Positions 1 through 11,900 of a stretch of DNA of 64,000 nt are shown here, piece after piece. The stretch covers positions 32,987,804-33,051,803 of the forward strand of contig CM055097.1 in assembly GCA_029204225.1 (NCBI GenBank), written 5' to 3'. The number at the start of each line of letters is the position of its first letter. Positions within the stretch are counted from its first letter, which is position 1. The translations under genes and the position numbers were made by a program. This DNA is from Diphasiastrum complanatum. Lineage: Eukaryota; Streptophyta; Lycopodiopsida; Lycopodiales; Lycopodiaceae. Below the pieces are notes generated by a model that saw only the letters and a program-made list of their open reading frames with translations, was not told the origin of the DNA and did no database searches.

Positions 1-560
1 CTGATAAGTTCTTCATGAAGCGTCTGATTTTGTAGCTGCAATTTCTCAATAAATTGAAACACTTCTTTGAACTGATGTTGTAAGTAGCTGTGAAGACAAT
101 CAAAGTTGGATAAGTTGCTAGGTTGTAATTGTTCTGTAGGGATATGATAGGCATCTACAGAAGATAATATCGGAACCGGTGCATTGGCAATGGCCTACAA
201 CGGAAGATGAGGCGATGACTGGCCGACAAAAGACAGGCCTGTAAAAGAAGAAGAGCCAGTGATGGCCTGGTCAGCAGGAGCAGATGATTGGCAAGCAGGA
301 GAAGAGGGGGGCGAAGGAGACCCCCCCTTTTTGATTGAGGCCATCGCAAGAAAGAGGACCTGAGTGCACAGGTCTGGGTAGGGCGGACAAGATAGGGTAG
401 GACTTGAGCGGACAGGAAATGCGGACAAGTCAGGGTAGGTAGGATCTGAGCGGACAGGGCCTGAGTGGACAGGACTAGGACAGGACTTGAGCGGATAGGA
501 TAGGGTAGGGCGGCAGGACAGAGTAGGGCGGACCTGGGATAGGGCGGGCATGGGTGCAGG

Positions 561-561
<1 letters not shown>
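1..561. repeat. Flank with degenerate GC-rich minisatellite
   Basis: No gene is recognisable here. From about 360 to 556 the + strand is a degenerate tandem array built from words such as GAGCGGACAGG, GGGTAGGGCGGACA and AGGACTTGAGCGG, with a period of roughly 20-30 bases. Long open frames cross it on the minus strand, but they encode only Ser/Pro/Leu-rich repeats and are by-products of the array. It sits directly beyond the (TC)n tail of the minus-strand LINE copy to its right. Positions 1-160 show nothing I can name. Confidence 0.5.

Positions 562-614
<53 letters not shown>
562..614 (-). repeat. (TC)n tail of LINE copy A
   Basis: About 53 bp of uninterrupted GA on the + strand, that is TC on the LINE sense strand. 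It follows AAGCTTC directly and is the 3' terminus of copy A. Confidence 0.8.
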
Positions 615-616
<2 letters not shown>

Positions 617-835
617 CTTTATTAATGTCTTTTCCATGCCATAAGGCATATAAGACTTATTAGTACATCAAAAAGATGGAAACTAGACGGATCGATGCCG
701 TCAACTAACAGAGCTGAAAAAAAAATCTAAAGATCTAACTAAGAAGAGAAGAATGGCCAGGATTATATGGTACGTAGAACATTTACAAGTTCAATTGGAC
801 ATCTCTTCAGTTCTCTAACTTTGACTTAGCTCTTT

Positions 836-1802
836 GCAATCTTAGGTATCTCAATCAAACTTTCATTAATAGCAATAGATTTACGATCTACAAATTGAAT
901 AATAGCATCCCTATAGATCATCCGTTTCCCATTTGTTAAAGCCTCCTGTCTTGCCTTTTTCCATTCTTAAACCTGAATGAAAGTAAGGTCTTCATCTGAG
1001 TATATCTTCGTATCCCTTAGTTTCAATCCCTCACCTAGCACTTCACGACGATGAGATACAGATGTGAAGCGTATGACAAGAGTATCTGGATCCTTCTTCG
1101 GATGCCACGTAGTATCCATACCTTTGTTATGGTGCTGAAGAGTCTCTTCTTAAAACTTCTTAGCTTTGCCAACATCTTGGGAATTTGTAATACCTCTAAC
1201 CCGAACATTAAGAGCTTTCTGCTCTTGCAGATGACTCTTAGCGAACATAATTGAGATAAATAAAGGTGGAGGTGGAGGAATAACATCATTCGAACCTTTA
1301 AGTACATCTGCCCAAGTTTGGACAACAGTATGATGCTGCTCCACTTGATTTTCAAGCTGATGGATCTTAGCTGAAGTATTCATGTGAGAAGAAGCTTCAC
1401 TTTTGATAACTACAACTTCTTTCCTGAGATCATCAATGGACGTATCCAGCTTCTGAAGGTGAGATTGCACAACATGGATCATAGACTCAAGAGAAACAAG
1501 TTTTTCTCGATGGCTGTTAAGATATTCATATGAACGTAGTTGATGTGCACGAATGACAGAGATCATAAAGGATGGAGGCAGAGATGCTTCTGGTTATCAG
1601 GGGTGAAAGGAAGGGCTACAGTGGAATCACTATTAATGAGAATAGGGTCTGACAGAGAGACATGGATTGCCGCTAGCATAGAAGGAGAAGGTGGGTCTGA
1701 AATGGAAGAAGAAGGTGAAGCTGTTGAGGTAGAAGCGATGGAGTCCGCAGACAATGTTTGAGGAGCACGGGTAGGTGCACCCTCTTTCCTATTCTTGGCC
1801 AT
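836..1802 (-). pseudogene. LINE ORF1 (coiled-coil nucleic-acid-binding protein), broken
   Basis: The reading frame starts MAKNRKEG at 1802. It has a Ser/Thr/Pro-rich N-terminus, a heptad-like helical stretch (about 1560-1330, SLESMIHVVQSHLQKL and following), a proline run, and then a basic globular part with VRVRGI, DPDTLVIRF and DEDLTF segments. That order (coiled coil, then an RRM-like domain, then a C-terminal domain) is known from L1-type ORF1 proteins, which bind LINE RNA. The frame is lost near 1563, and in-frame stops occur near 1150 and near 975. A related ORF1 lies on the + strand at 11350-11870, sharing the NVRVRGI/NIKV-RGV and ADEDV/SDEDL segments. Family assignment rests on architecture and on the paired copy, not on a database search. 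Confidence 0.65.
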
Positions 1803-2049
1803 AGTTCACAAATCCTTCAGCCAAGTAGAATCTTAGCGAATCTCCAGCAGGCCACAGGGTGTTGGATAGGCAATAGGCAGCAGTCATTTGCAGGCAGCTG
1901 GCATCCGCACAGCCAGCCAAGCCAGCCAGCGATGGAGCAGACCAGTTCAGTGCAGTAGAAGTAGCGCCATCAGCACGTCAAATCGCAGCAGCCAAATGCA
2001 GCAGCAGATCCAAACAACAGCGCCCACCACACACCAGCGCCCACTAGCG

Positions 2050-2052
<3 letters not shown>

Positions 2053-2100
<48 letters not shown>

Positions 2101-2250
2101 AAGCTTTATTAATGTCTTTTCCATGCCAAAAGGCATATAAGACTAATGAAGTACATGTCAAGTGTGTGGTAACCATGGGAGCGTATAAAACGTCTCCAAA
2201 ATTGTAATAAAGAAAACATCTAGTACAAACTAAAGTAGACACGTATGTGA
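2053..2250 (-). mobile_element. LINE copy B: 3' UTR and (TC)n tail only
   Basis: A minus-strand 3' fragment of the same LINE family as copy A. On the sense strand it has TTTGGAGACGTTTTATACGC, then TTGACATGTA, the ATGCC-TTTT-GGCAT hairpin (2136-2123), GACATTAATAAAGC, and a (TC)n tail at 2092-2053. The 3' UTR words recur on the + strand at 26200-26300 (copy C) and 26600-26650 (copy D). No coding sequence remains. The (TC)n tail lies exactly at the 5' boundary of copy A. Confidence 0.7.
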
Positions 2251-2280
2251 GTGTGTTTGTGCATAATAATCATATATATC

Positions 2281-3255
2281 GATGTCCAGATGTCAAGACT
2301 GTGTTGTGCTGCTGCTGTAAAAGGATGTTCTGATGGATGGAGCGATGCAAGGAAGAGAAATGCCATCAATATCATGGCCATCGACACCTCTGAGGCAGAT
2401 AAGATATCTTTCAAGTTTCCAAAATTCCAAATCTCCAATATGAGACATGCATTGGTGCCAGGTGATTGGAGTATACTATAATGTGTATTATGTATGGCCC
2501 CTTTGTAAATTGTCAATTGAAACTTGATGATCCGATGTTACAACTTACTACCTAGGACTTATGACTTACAACTTGGCAAAATTGTCCCTTTCAGGCACTG
2601 TGATCATTGGTGAGTATATGTTTGGCCATATCAGAGAGGCCATTGAGGAGCTGGGGCTAGAGAATGTTGTGCAAGTAATTTATATTGCTTGTCCAATGTC
2701 ATATTGAATATGGACTTTCATATGTTGGATGAGGTCAAGTCTATATGGCGAGACAGATGGCAGTGGTTCCGTCAGCCTTTGCACGCCATGGCTTGCATAC
2801 TCCATCCTTTGTGGTGGAGTGAGACACAATTTCGTGACCAAGAACTTAGAGAGGGTTGGAACACCTACCTTAGGATGGTCTTTCCTAATCCTGTCGCACA
2901 GATGCACCAAGGATGATCTGATTGTGTTTTGAGGTGAGCTCCTTAAGTTTGGATCTACTACAACTAAGCTAAGGCTAGGCATGTTGTGCCCAGTGAGATG
3001 GTGGGAAAAGTATGGGGACGATGTTCCTGTATTACAGAGACTTGCAATTCGGATCCTCTCATAGGTGCTTAATCGAAATTAGAAATCGGGAATTGTGATT
3101 TGTGACGTGTCACGTGAATCGTGATGTAATTTGTGCAAATCAATCCTGATGAGATTGATATCACGAAGGTTCCAGAATTGGCAGTCGTATCTCAAGAGGA
3201 GGACGTTTATAGATTCCTCTATGATGATGCTCTCCCATCTACAGGTTAGTAGGTT
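2281..3255 (+). pseudogene. hAT transposase remnant (DUF659 to hATC)
   Basis: Scattered frames on the + strand match plant hAT transposases of the BED/DUF659/hATC type. GCSDGWSDARKRNAINIMA (2323-2385) corresponds to the DUF659 'DGW-D-R-IN' segment. EAIEELGLENVVQVI (2640-2690) corresponds to the following conserved helix and strand. PLHAMACILHP (2776-2810) and PVRWWEKYGDDVPVLQRLA (2985-3045) are the segments that precede and open the dimerisation domain. ITKVPELAVVSQEEDVYRFL follows at about 3157-3225. Frames change several times and stops are present. At about 3072-3150 the reading is interrupted by a self-complementary GAATCG-type segment where the CERNW motif would be expected. The copy is inactive. 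Confidence 0.6.
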
Positions 3256-3615
3256 ACAACCTTACAATTTAGTTATTGATGTCGCACGAGTCTAGATGTT
3301 ATTGAAATTTGAAACGATTCTAAGTTGTAAATTATCAACCCTAATTCCAATCCCCTATGTGGACTGTGCATGACCTACCACTCGAGGAGCTCTGCGAAGG
3401 ATCAGGACGCAGTAAGGAGAGGCTTCAGGCTCTCGTCCTCCTCGACGGTCTCACGTAGTAGCTGAAGTCGAGGAGCCTAGTGATGATGATTCAGGGGAGA
3501 CTCTAGAGTGTCCAGGAAGTTACACAGAGGAGGAGAGTGATGATCACGAGGAGTCAAAGGCTCCCATTGTATACGAGACTCTCTCGAGGGCGACGAGGTC
3601 CAGGCGGTTATGACT

Positions 3616-3702
3616 CATGAGCTCCAGAGACTAGAGGCATGTGCCATGAGCTCTATAGACTAGGAGCATGTGCCATGAGCTCTAGAGACTAGGAGCATGT
3701 GC
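3616..3702. repeat. 29-bp tandem repeat, three units
   Basis: Three consecutive 29-bp units (3616-3644, 3645-3673, 3674-3702). Each begins CATGAGCTC and ends GGAGCATGTGC or GAGGCATGTGC. Units 2 and 3 differ at a single position; unit 1 is more diverged. No coding meaning is evident. Confidence 0.85.
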
Positions 3703-5090
3703 ATAGCTGATGATAGATATTAGATGATAGATTCAGATGAGGCTTGAGCTTTGAGGCTATGACATTTTTGTGGCTGTCTTGGAACCTATTATCTATACAT
3801 GATACATTTTATTTCATATTGGAATCTGGATTTTGGATGATGTTCACACGTTCAAACTTCAATGAATCATGATCTATGTTTATTAGTTTATTAATTTTGA
3901 ATCCTGATGTTGGCATTTCATTTCAATTTTGTAATATGTATGTGGCATGTGCACACTGCAATCTACATCGTCAATGTCTATCTCCACTGACTCCAGAGTC
4001 CACTCAGCACTGTATTGTAATATGTATTATGTAATTTGATGAAACTTGAATGTTGACAATGTCACAGAGTCCAGACTCCAGACTCACAGTTGAAACTTGA
4101 ATGATGAATCTAATTTAGAATTTAGAATGAATCTTAAATTTTAATTCTAGAATCTAGTTACCGGAGTCTTGAATGCTTAATGTTTCATGTACAATGTTGA
4201 ATCATGAATGTTATATGTACTATGGACTCTGGAGTCTCAATCAGATCCACAGTCCACTGTCCACAATGCACATCCACTACAATGTACATAATGGTTTAAT
4301 GTTCTTTATAGAGATAGCAAACTTCAATGACCAATCTCCATGAGTGATGAGATCTTAATATTTGGGGATAAAAAAGTGAAGCCTGAGCCTTGGCCCTTGA
4401 CTCTTGAGGCCTCTATGAAACAACAAAGTTGCTCAAGAAGCAATATGTCTCTCGAAGAAGCAAACAAAATTAGCAAGTGTGGAAATCTTTAGAGTGGAGT
4501 CCATTGGTGCACTTGTCAACATCTGTCATCGAGTCTTGACAGTAGGCTTTAGCATAAATCATATCTATTGATAGATCATCATCATACAGTACACTACGTA
4601 GTAGGTACTGTTCAAACTTCAAACTTCAAAGCACCAAGAGAGTTAAGACAAGTACTTTTTAATGCTCTCTCTCTCTCTCTCGCGTCTTGTGACTTACCTG
4701 TAGCAGGCTGCAGCTAGGTGTAGCCTGTAGTAACTAGTTACTACTAACTAATATGTACTATGTACATTCAACATTGTACAAATAAGACTCGTCCTCTGAG
4801 TCTTTGCTCCTCTAAAGACTAACTCGTCACTGAAGTATCAGTATGTACAACCTGTTACTGACTTGGCGATTCAAATCGGTTTGAACCAAACGAATCGGAC
4901 GTGAGACATCACTTGAATGCTTTATGTACAGTGTACAACCTAATTTCTAGAATATAGATCCTGAAATTCATGCCTAGATATCTGAAAAGCAAAAAAAATT
5001 TAAACCTGTCTGATCCCGCCGATTTGGTTTCCAGATGGGCAGTTTAACTCGGTTTGAACTGGTCGAATTGGGCTGATTTGATCCTCCGAT
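3703..5090. other. Non-coding, low-complexity stretch
   Basis: I see no gene. The DNA is AT-rich with many short repeated words (TCCAGACTCCAGACTC, GAATGATGAATC, TTCAAACTTCAAACTTC), a short (CT)8 at about 4667-4682, and self-complementary GAATCG/AATCGG segments at about 4865-4905 and 5005-5090. Confidence 0.5.
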
Positions 5091-5525
5091 TCTCTCACTG
5101 AATTCCAACCCAGATACACAAGAGTTTACTTCAAATATTTGTAAATCCTTTTCTCGTGTCTTTCTTGGATTTTTCATGATTTGCTTGCATCTCGTACTGC
5201 AAATGCAATACATGGTGTATCTAGCTACACATTCATATGCAACCCGTTTTGAAATTCTTTGTATCTCTGGCCACTTCTTGATATTCCCCTGTAGACTTTC
5301 CCAATAAGATCTCCACCAAGTTACAATACTTTTAGCTTTGCTGTGCTTCGTTTGTACACAATGACTGTCATGGAGTACTGACTTCATACATTTTATATCT
5401 GATTCACACAAACCACAAATCCCACTCTATGATCTCTCTTGAAGTAGAAAATTATCTTTTACATGCAAAGTCATATACTTTGATCTGTAAGTATCATTAT
5501 TCCAGCCAAGAGAATCTCTTCCGTG
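5090..5525 (-). pseudogene. Possible LINE C-terminal zinc-binding region
   Basis: A minus-strand frame continues from MMHGRDSLGW (about 5525) through one stop near 5428 to CGLCESDIKCMKSVLHDSHC and WWRSYWESLQG. The pattern C-x2-C followed by H-x3-C and an aromatic-rich tail resembles the zinc-binding module after the reverse transcriptase in many plant LINEs. No other LINE parts adjoin it. The assignment is tentative; it could be an unrelated protein remnant. Confidence 0.35.
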
Positions 5526-5945
5526 CATCATGTTGTTAATAATATGTAGAAGACAACATATTGTTGCCCTTACAAGAAGTATTTATATTAGATCAAATAC
5601 AATTATGTAGATAAGGCCTATTACTAGTTTTCTGTCCAATATGTATGTTGCTGTGCAGTTTTCTTGCAAAATTTGAAGCTAAGTTTGAGTCTCTTGTGTG
5701 AAACTTTGTTTCTGCACTTGCTTATTACATGATATGTGAAGAATTAGCCTTATAGCACACATTGAAAAGTTTGTAATTTGTAAGAAAAGATTTTAATCAA
5801 AGAGCTTCATTTAAGAAGTCTATCTTCAATTGAAATTTCAGCTGCATGATTGTGATCATCAGTCATGTATCAAGGTTTTGGATGATTATTTTGGTATGAT
5901 TTGCATGTTAATGGTGCTGACTATCATGTATTTGTATTTTCCTAG

Positions 5946-8900
5946 ATGGATGGCTTCGAGCAAGACAAACGCATCATTGTGATTGCAGCAACCAACAGAA
6001 AACAGGACCTAGACCCTGCTCTTCTTAGGTCTGCTACTCACGTCACACTGATTCTATATTCAACAACCAACATGGTGGGGAATGATCTGCATTGATAGTC
6101 TGGTCTACCATTTCTACTTTGGTATACAATCAGTGATATTATTGAGTAGCAAATTTTCCTGATGAAAATTGTTGCTTCATACTTTATGCAATCAAGCCAT
6201 TGAGAGTACCTTGTAGAGCCGCGGACAGCTCAGAGAAACTTGGCCAATGTTAGATGTTAGCCATTGCGTGATACAGAGCACCTTTATGATATCACAAAGA
6301 GGGAAAAAGTATGTCACATAAGAGGTAGAAACAAGAAAAAAAGAGAATAGATGCATCGGGAATCTAAAGGAGATTAGTTGTAGGTTGCAACTTGAGACCT
6401 TTAGTCCGATAGATACTGGTGAATGAGGCTAAAAGCCAAAAATCAACATGAACAGACTATGTCGAGTTGCATAATGCTTCACACAATTGTACGTGAACTT
6501 AGGCATTGGGAGGTGCTTTTCCCAGTCTGATTGCCATCTGGAAACATATGCTTGAAGAATGTCTTCCTTCGACTGGTTGGTACATTTGGTCTACCCATCA
6601 TATTCAAATTGATTAGTGCATGAGAGACTAATAGCTGTTTTCAATCTTTCAAAGACTGATAGCTGTAACTTGTTTGTAAACTTGGAATCACAGTTACCAA
6701 CAATATCTATACAGCCCGAATAATTTTTCCACGAAAAGTTGAGTAAGCTCTTTGTTGGACTAAACTGTGCCAACTTGGCCTAGTAACTACTACCCAAATG
6801 GCATCGTGACCTTTCCCTGTCCTAGGATGTCCAATCACAAAATACTCTCTCATCTCTTATCGAGAGAATCCAACAGATTTAACAATCCAGTTGCCTTGAT
6901 TCTTATCACTTCATGAACTTGGCACTGCCCACACCTTTGAACATACGGCTCCTCATGTCCTTCAATGTCTCCTAATATGGTCAAGTGTTTTTTGTATGCC
7001 AAGGTGTCCCAGACTTGGCTGTCATGACATTCATGCAGAATTTGGGCCCTAGTATCTTTACAACAACTAATTACTTCACTCCCTTAAGGGTAATTCAAGT
7101 TTGGCATAACCTTTAATGAATAGATAGAAAAATCATGTGAAGCCCAATTTTTCTGTTTATCGCACAATTTGTTGTTAGGATTAGCCATCTCATACGTATT
7201 GAATCAAACATTTGTGTAAATGCTTAGAACATTTTCCTGATTTGGACCAGATATGATTACTTCCTTGGAATGAGCACTAGTTTGAGTCATCTCACTCTTC
7301 CATATCTGGAATCATTCCCACTCAATGCAAATCATACTTGAAGCTTGATTTCTACTCCATCTTGATAAGTGACAACACTTGTGATCCTTTACCTACTTCT
7401 AGTTTTATATAATTTTGTGAAGTTCTAACATGACTGCACCTACATAGATCCTACTAAGTGGCCAGAATTTGCTAGAACATTGGACATAAAACTGGTATCT
7501 GTAGTCTAACTGTTCTTCTACATCATACCATATCTTCCCTCCTTGGAACTGTGCTGATTACTTGCCCTAATTGACTAAATGGTCCGAAAATGCATACGAG
7601 GGGTCCCACATGAACTGGTGAGGTCCCAAACCATAGTAAGGATACACAGAAGACTATGTGCTTAATGTGAACTGGTACCCTCTTTTGGGTGCATATTTGC
7701 ATCAAAGATAGCTTGGCCAAGCCATTGGGGTTGAAATAAGGACAAAATTGGAAAGTAGAGTTAGCATGACAACTTCAACTATGAAAAGCAATTATTTGAG
7801 AATTGAAAACTTAAACTAGTGCTCCACCAAAAGTGGGTTGCTTTGAAGACATGGTTGGTTAATGCCTAATATCGCGTTGACAAGAATGTCTTGAAGCAAA
7901 TGTTGATTGGTTTAGCGCCCTACTACTATCAAGCAAAATTCAAAATAGGAACTAGAATCATGGCTAGCCCAAGAAGCAAATTCTAGAGAAAAGAAGCAGT
8001 TTAGAACTAAACCTTCATTTTCCAACGAGTATTTCTCCAAAAGATATGAAGAAGTAAGGCAAGTGCCCCAAGTGCCCTCTTTGTTAAGATCAGGGCTAGC
8101 TGAACTTATTTTTGCATAAATCACATGGAAAAGAAGCAATTTAGTCTGCTTCCTCTTTGTTAGAGCGTGGCCCTGTTCGCTGCAAATCAAAGAAGATTCT
8201 GGGCTAGCATTGTCTTCTTTGGCAATGATTAAAGTTCGAGAAACTGTTTTCCTCCTTGCCCTGGGAAGTGCTCTCATACAAAGTCATGAACATATTTGAG
8301 CATAGTATTGAGAACTCATGAAAATAGTAGCAAATGTTTTTTACTTAATCATTTTCCAACAAAGTAACACAACATTTGATCATTTTCCAACAAACTAACA
8401 CAACATTTGACATCCAACTGCTTGGTAGCACACTGCTGTTGAGGGGCTTTATGAAGAAGATCTCTACAACTCCAAAATCAAACTAAATAATGACTTGTGT
8501 AGTGTATTGTAGTCTCCTATAGCATTCCATGCCCATTTAAATATGTACTTCACTAGGTCTTGGCCTAGTGACTCAGATTAGAGCACTAAGTTTTAACATC
8601 CTAGTTCGTGTTACCAAATACTGTTTCTTAGGTATTTATGTAAAAGTAATAACTAGGACATAAAGTGCATAAGTCCTCACACACTATGCACAAATAAATG
8701 GTTTTTAGACTTCCTGTATATGTAACTGCTTCCAGTAAATATGATTGTCTTGCAGAAATTTGTTTTAACTGAAAAGCTGGTGGAAAATTGATCAAAGTAG
8801 CAAAACTTGGCTACTAAGCTGGTGCAACATTTTGAAGAAGCTATCATATAAGCAGCCAGAGATCTATTGAGTGACTGGCTCCTGGGCATAATTTCCTGAG

Positions 8901-11900
8901 GAACTGCCCAAGGTGTTGGGGACACACAGGCGCCTAGCGTAAAAGCTTTATGGGTGACCAAGTGGTCAATTCTTGTATGTTAAATAGGAAAGGACCTTCT
9001 ATACACACGTGGCTCCCTGTCTAAGTTCTTGGCAATCAAAGAAAAGTTCCTCTGATCACCTGGATGCAATAATTCAAGTCATCGTGAAAGACTTAGGGAA
9101 CTAACATAGTTACAACACAATGTTGGTCAATGGTGGAGTGGCTTCATGCCTTCTTTTTATGAAGATAAATCCAGGACTGTAACGGTCATCACTTCAAATA
9201 ATAGGGCATATCGGCCATTTTGAGGGCTTCTCTTTGTGAAGATGAGCTACGGTTCCTTTCACAAATTGTGGCTTTACTTGGAATGCTTGTTACACATTTT
9301 CACGTATGATTGCCTACAACCATAAATGGTGGGGTTTATGAGTTTGAATTTGCTGGAAAACAAAGCCGGAGGATAGTTCTTTTCAGGGACCTAATCTGCA
9401 CTGCTGGATTTGAGTCTCATGTGTGACAATGTAGAATGTGATGCCTCATTGTTAAATTCAATGTTTTAGACTTTGGCAAGCTAATCTTCAAACCACTTTA
9501 CAATATGTCAATGTCCAAGAACTTAGTTAGTTAATATAAGTCTCAACTTTGTTCTCTCTTGTCTAGCCACTATGGTTTAAGAAAAACTAACTACTAATCA
9601 ATCTTCTATATGTACTTCTGTGCAATCTTCGCATCTTCATTTTCTTTTGATATATTACGAGCTTTTATCAGTCATAGAATCTCAGTAATCTTTGGTATGT
9701 CCTGCTTATTCATCTCAATGTCATTTGACATGTTGCCACCTTTTACAAGTTGTAGAAATATCTCCATCTACGACCCCTGTACTTTCTGAACGACAGGTGG
9801 TCTGCAGAGAATCTGCAGTTAGACTAAGTGTACTGAAGACAAGGGTAGCGGCTGAATGATTCATAGATACTGTATAATGAATCCCTTGTCAAAGGAATGA
9901 TTGACATTACATTCAAGGTTTGAACATATTAATATGAAATTTGAAACTTACTGATATATACCTTCTACTACCAGGTTATTTTATCTTTATGAACGAATAA
10001 TATAGGTTCGTAGTGAGCTCCCTACTTAGTGTGCCCTCTTCAACAGCATTGCGAGGTGTGCCCCTTTTGTTTATTTGAATTGGATTCACAAGCATTGTCT
10101 TAGCGATACTAACTCAAATAAGGTCTCCATTTGTTTTTTCCAAAAAAAGTTTAAGGGAAGATTTCCAAGGTTGCTGAACACCGAGCGAGAGTCCAGAATG
10201 GCATTCCGATGCCACTTAGATTCATACCTATCTACAATCTGTGTATTCATGGTTTTGAAATTGATATACTGTTGGTATCATGCATAATATAAGTTCATAT
10301 ATATTGCATTTTTGTGCTTTCATTCTTTCAGAAGAAAGGGCAGTTCAAAATGTGACAGCAGCTTGCAAGTAGTTGTGAGGTGAAGCCAACATATTTAACA
10401 TGGCAATAGGAATTCAGTTTCTGCTCTTTGTGCACTAATATTCTGATTGTCTTTGCAGTCGATTTGATTCTTCTATAACCTTTGGTTTACCTGATCAATG
10501 CACTCGTGAAGAGATTGTGGCACAATATGCTCGACATCTAACTGCTACGGATCTTGCTTCCATAGCGGTGGTTACTGAAGGGTAAAGCTTTGTACAAGTT
10601 GCCAGTTGATGTACTCTTTTGGAAGTTTCGTATGATTTGTGAAGTTTATCTGGACACAATTAGTTTAAAGGCATAGATGCCCAGCGTTTCTGAAACGTGT
10701 TTCAGAATCACGTTCAGAAATGCGGTTCAGAAACGCGTTTCTGAAAATAAAATAAAAATTCCAGAAACATTTTTTTTTTTATTTTTAATTTTTGATTTTT
10801 TTTTGGGCAATATGGGTATCAGATTAAAGCTCTAATTAAGAGCATAAATATTGTCTAGTTTGCCGACTGTTTTGGGTGCAGGATGGTACAGTTCAGTTGC
10901 ATTAATCCATGTTGGGTTCTGTCAAGGATAAAAATTCAAAACTAACCTCTAGCTTGTTTGTTACGATCACAGATAGTCCCAGTAAGTGTGTTTTCACTCA
11001 GGGAGTTGGAAGGCCAAATCATGGACCCTTCCGTTGGGGGGCGTTTCCCCCCAAACCCCCTGCCACCTCACCTGCCTGCCACCTCACCTGTCTGCCACCT
11101 CAGCGTTGCTGCCCACCTCCACACCTGTGCGTTCTTCCATTTCTACACCTGCCTCTTCCACGCCAGTGCTTCCAATAGCTAGGGCTGTTCCTAGTGAATA
11201 CTCGTCGGGTTCCACATATTCTTCCGAGCCATCCTTTAATGGCACCATTATACTCTGTCGCCACATTGACGCAATACAAGAACTATGAAGACATGCCTTT
11301 CGTATATCCGGACTTGAAACTACAGTGGCCTAGTTACAAGGGAAAACAGGGATGTTGGAAGTGGAAAATGAGCTTCTCAAAGAACAATTGGCAGAAGATG
11401 AGCAAGTAGAAGAAGGACATTCGGAAGAGGATGCGCTTTCTGCACTTGTTGAAAAAGTGAAAATCCTTGAAGAAAAGCTTCAAATCTCGACAAAGTCATG
11501 GGCCAAAGTGGTTAAAAATCCCAAACAAGTCATCTCCAAGACAATGGAAGAGCAAGAAAAGCGGATGGCGAAGACACTCAACATCAAGGTATGAGGAGTC
11601 AAATTTGAAGGAAAAGACCTACTTGCTGAATCAAATGCGTATATTTCCTCCACTTTTTCAGTATCTGAGGAAGCCATTGTTGCGGCTTGGGAGGGTAAGC
11701 TCAACCCTTTGTGGTTTTTATGCGGTTTAAAGATGCAAACCTTCGGCAAACGGTTTTACGCAGATGAGGATGTCTAAAAGGATCTGACCAGAAACTAATA
11801 ACAGAAGGAAGAAGCAAAGGACAACGAGTTCTTTTCAAAGATGGTCGGCCTTTTTTTGTTAACCTATGAGTTTGAAAGTATAGAGATTGTAGAGTAGAGA

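Larger units (their letters stand above)
562..2050 (-). mobile_element. LINE copy A: ORF1 plus 3' UTR, no ORF2
   Basis: A minus-strand non-LTR retrotransposon copy. Reading on the minus strand, it has a GC-rich 5' leader (about 2050-1803), a broken ORF1 (1802-836), a short 3' UTR, an ATGCC/GGCAT hairpin (649-636), an AATAAAG-like stretch and a (TC)n tail (614-562). Endonuclease and reverse transcriptase are absent: only about 190 bp separate the ORF1 stop from the hairpin. The 5' end abuts the (TC)n tail of another copy of the same family at 2053-2092. The copy is either internally deleted or a non-autonomous ORF1-only form. Confidence 0.75.

Noticed and set aside
155..649. Long minus-strand open frames rich in Ser/Leu/Pro
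   Set aside because: They run through a minisatellite and a (GA)n tail; the repeats keep all frames open.
2597..2690. Exon of the AAA gene upstream of 5946
   Set aside because: The coding similarity here is to hAT transposase, not to an AAA module, and no Walker motif was found anywhere in 1-5945.
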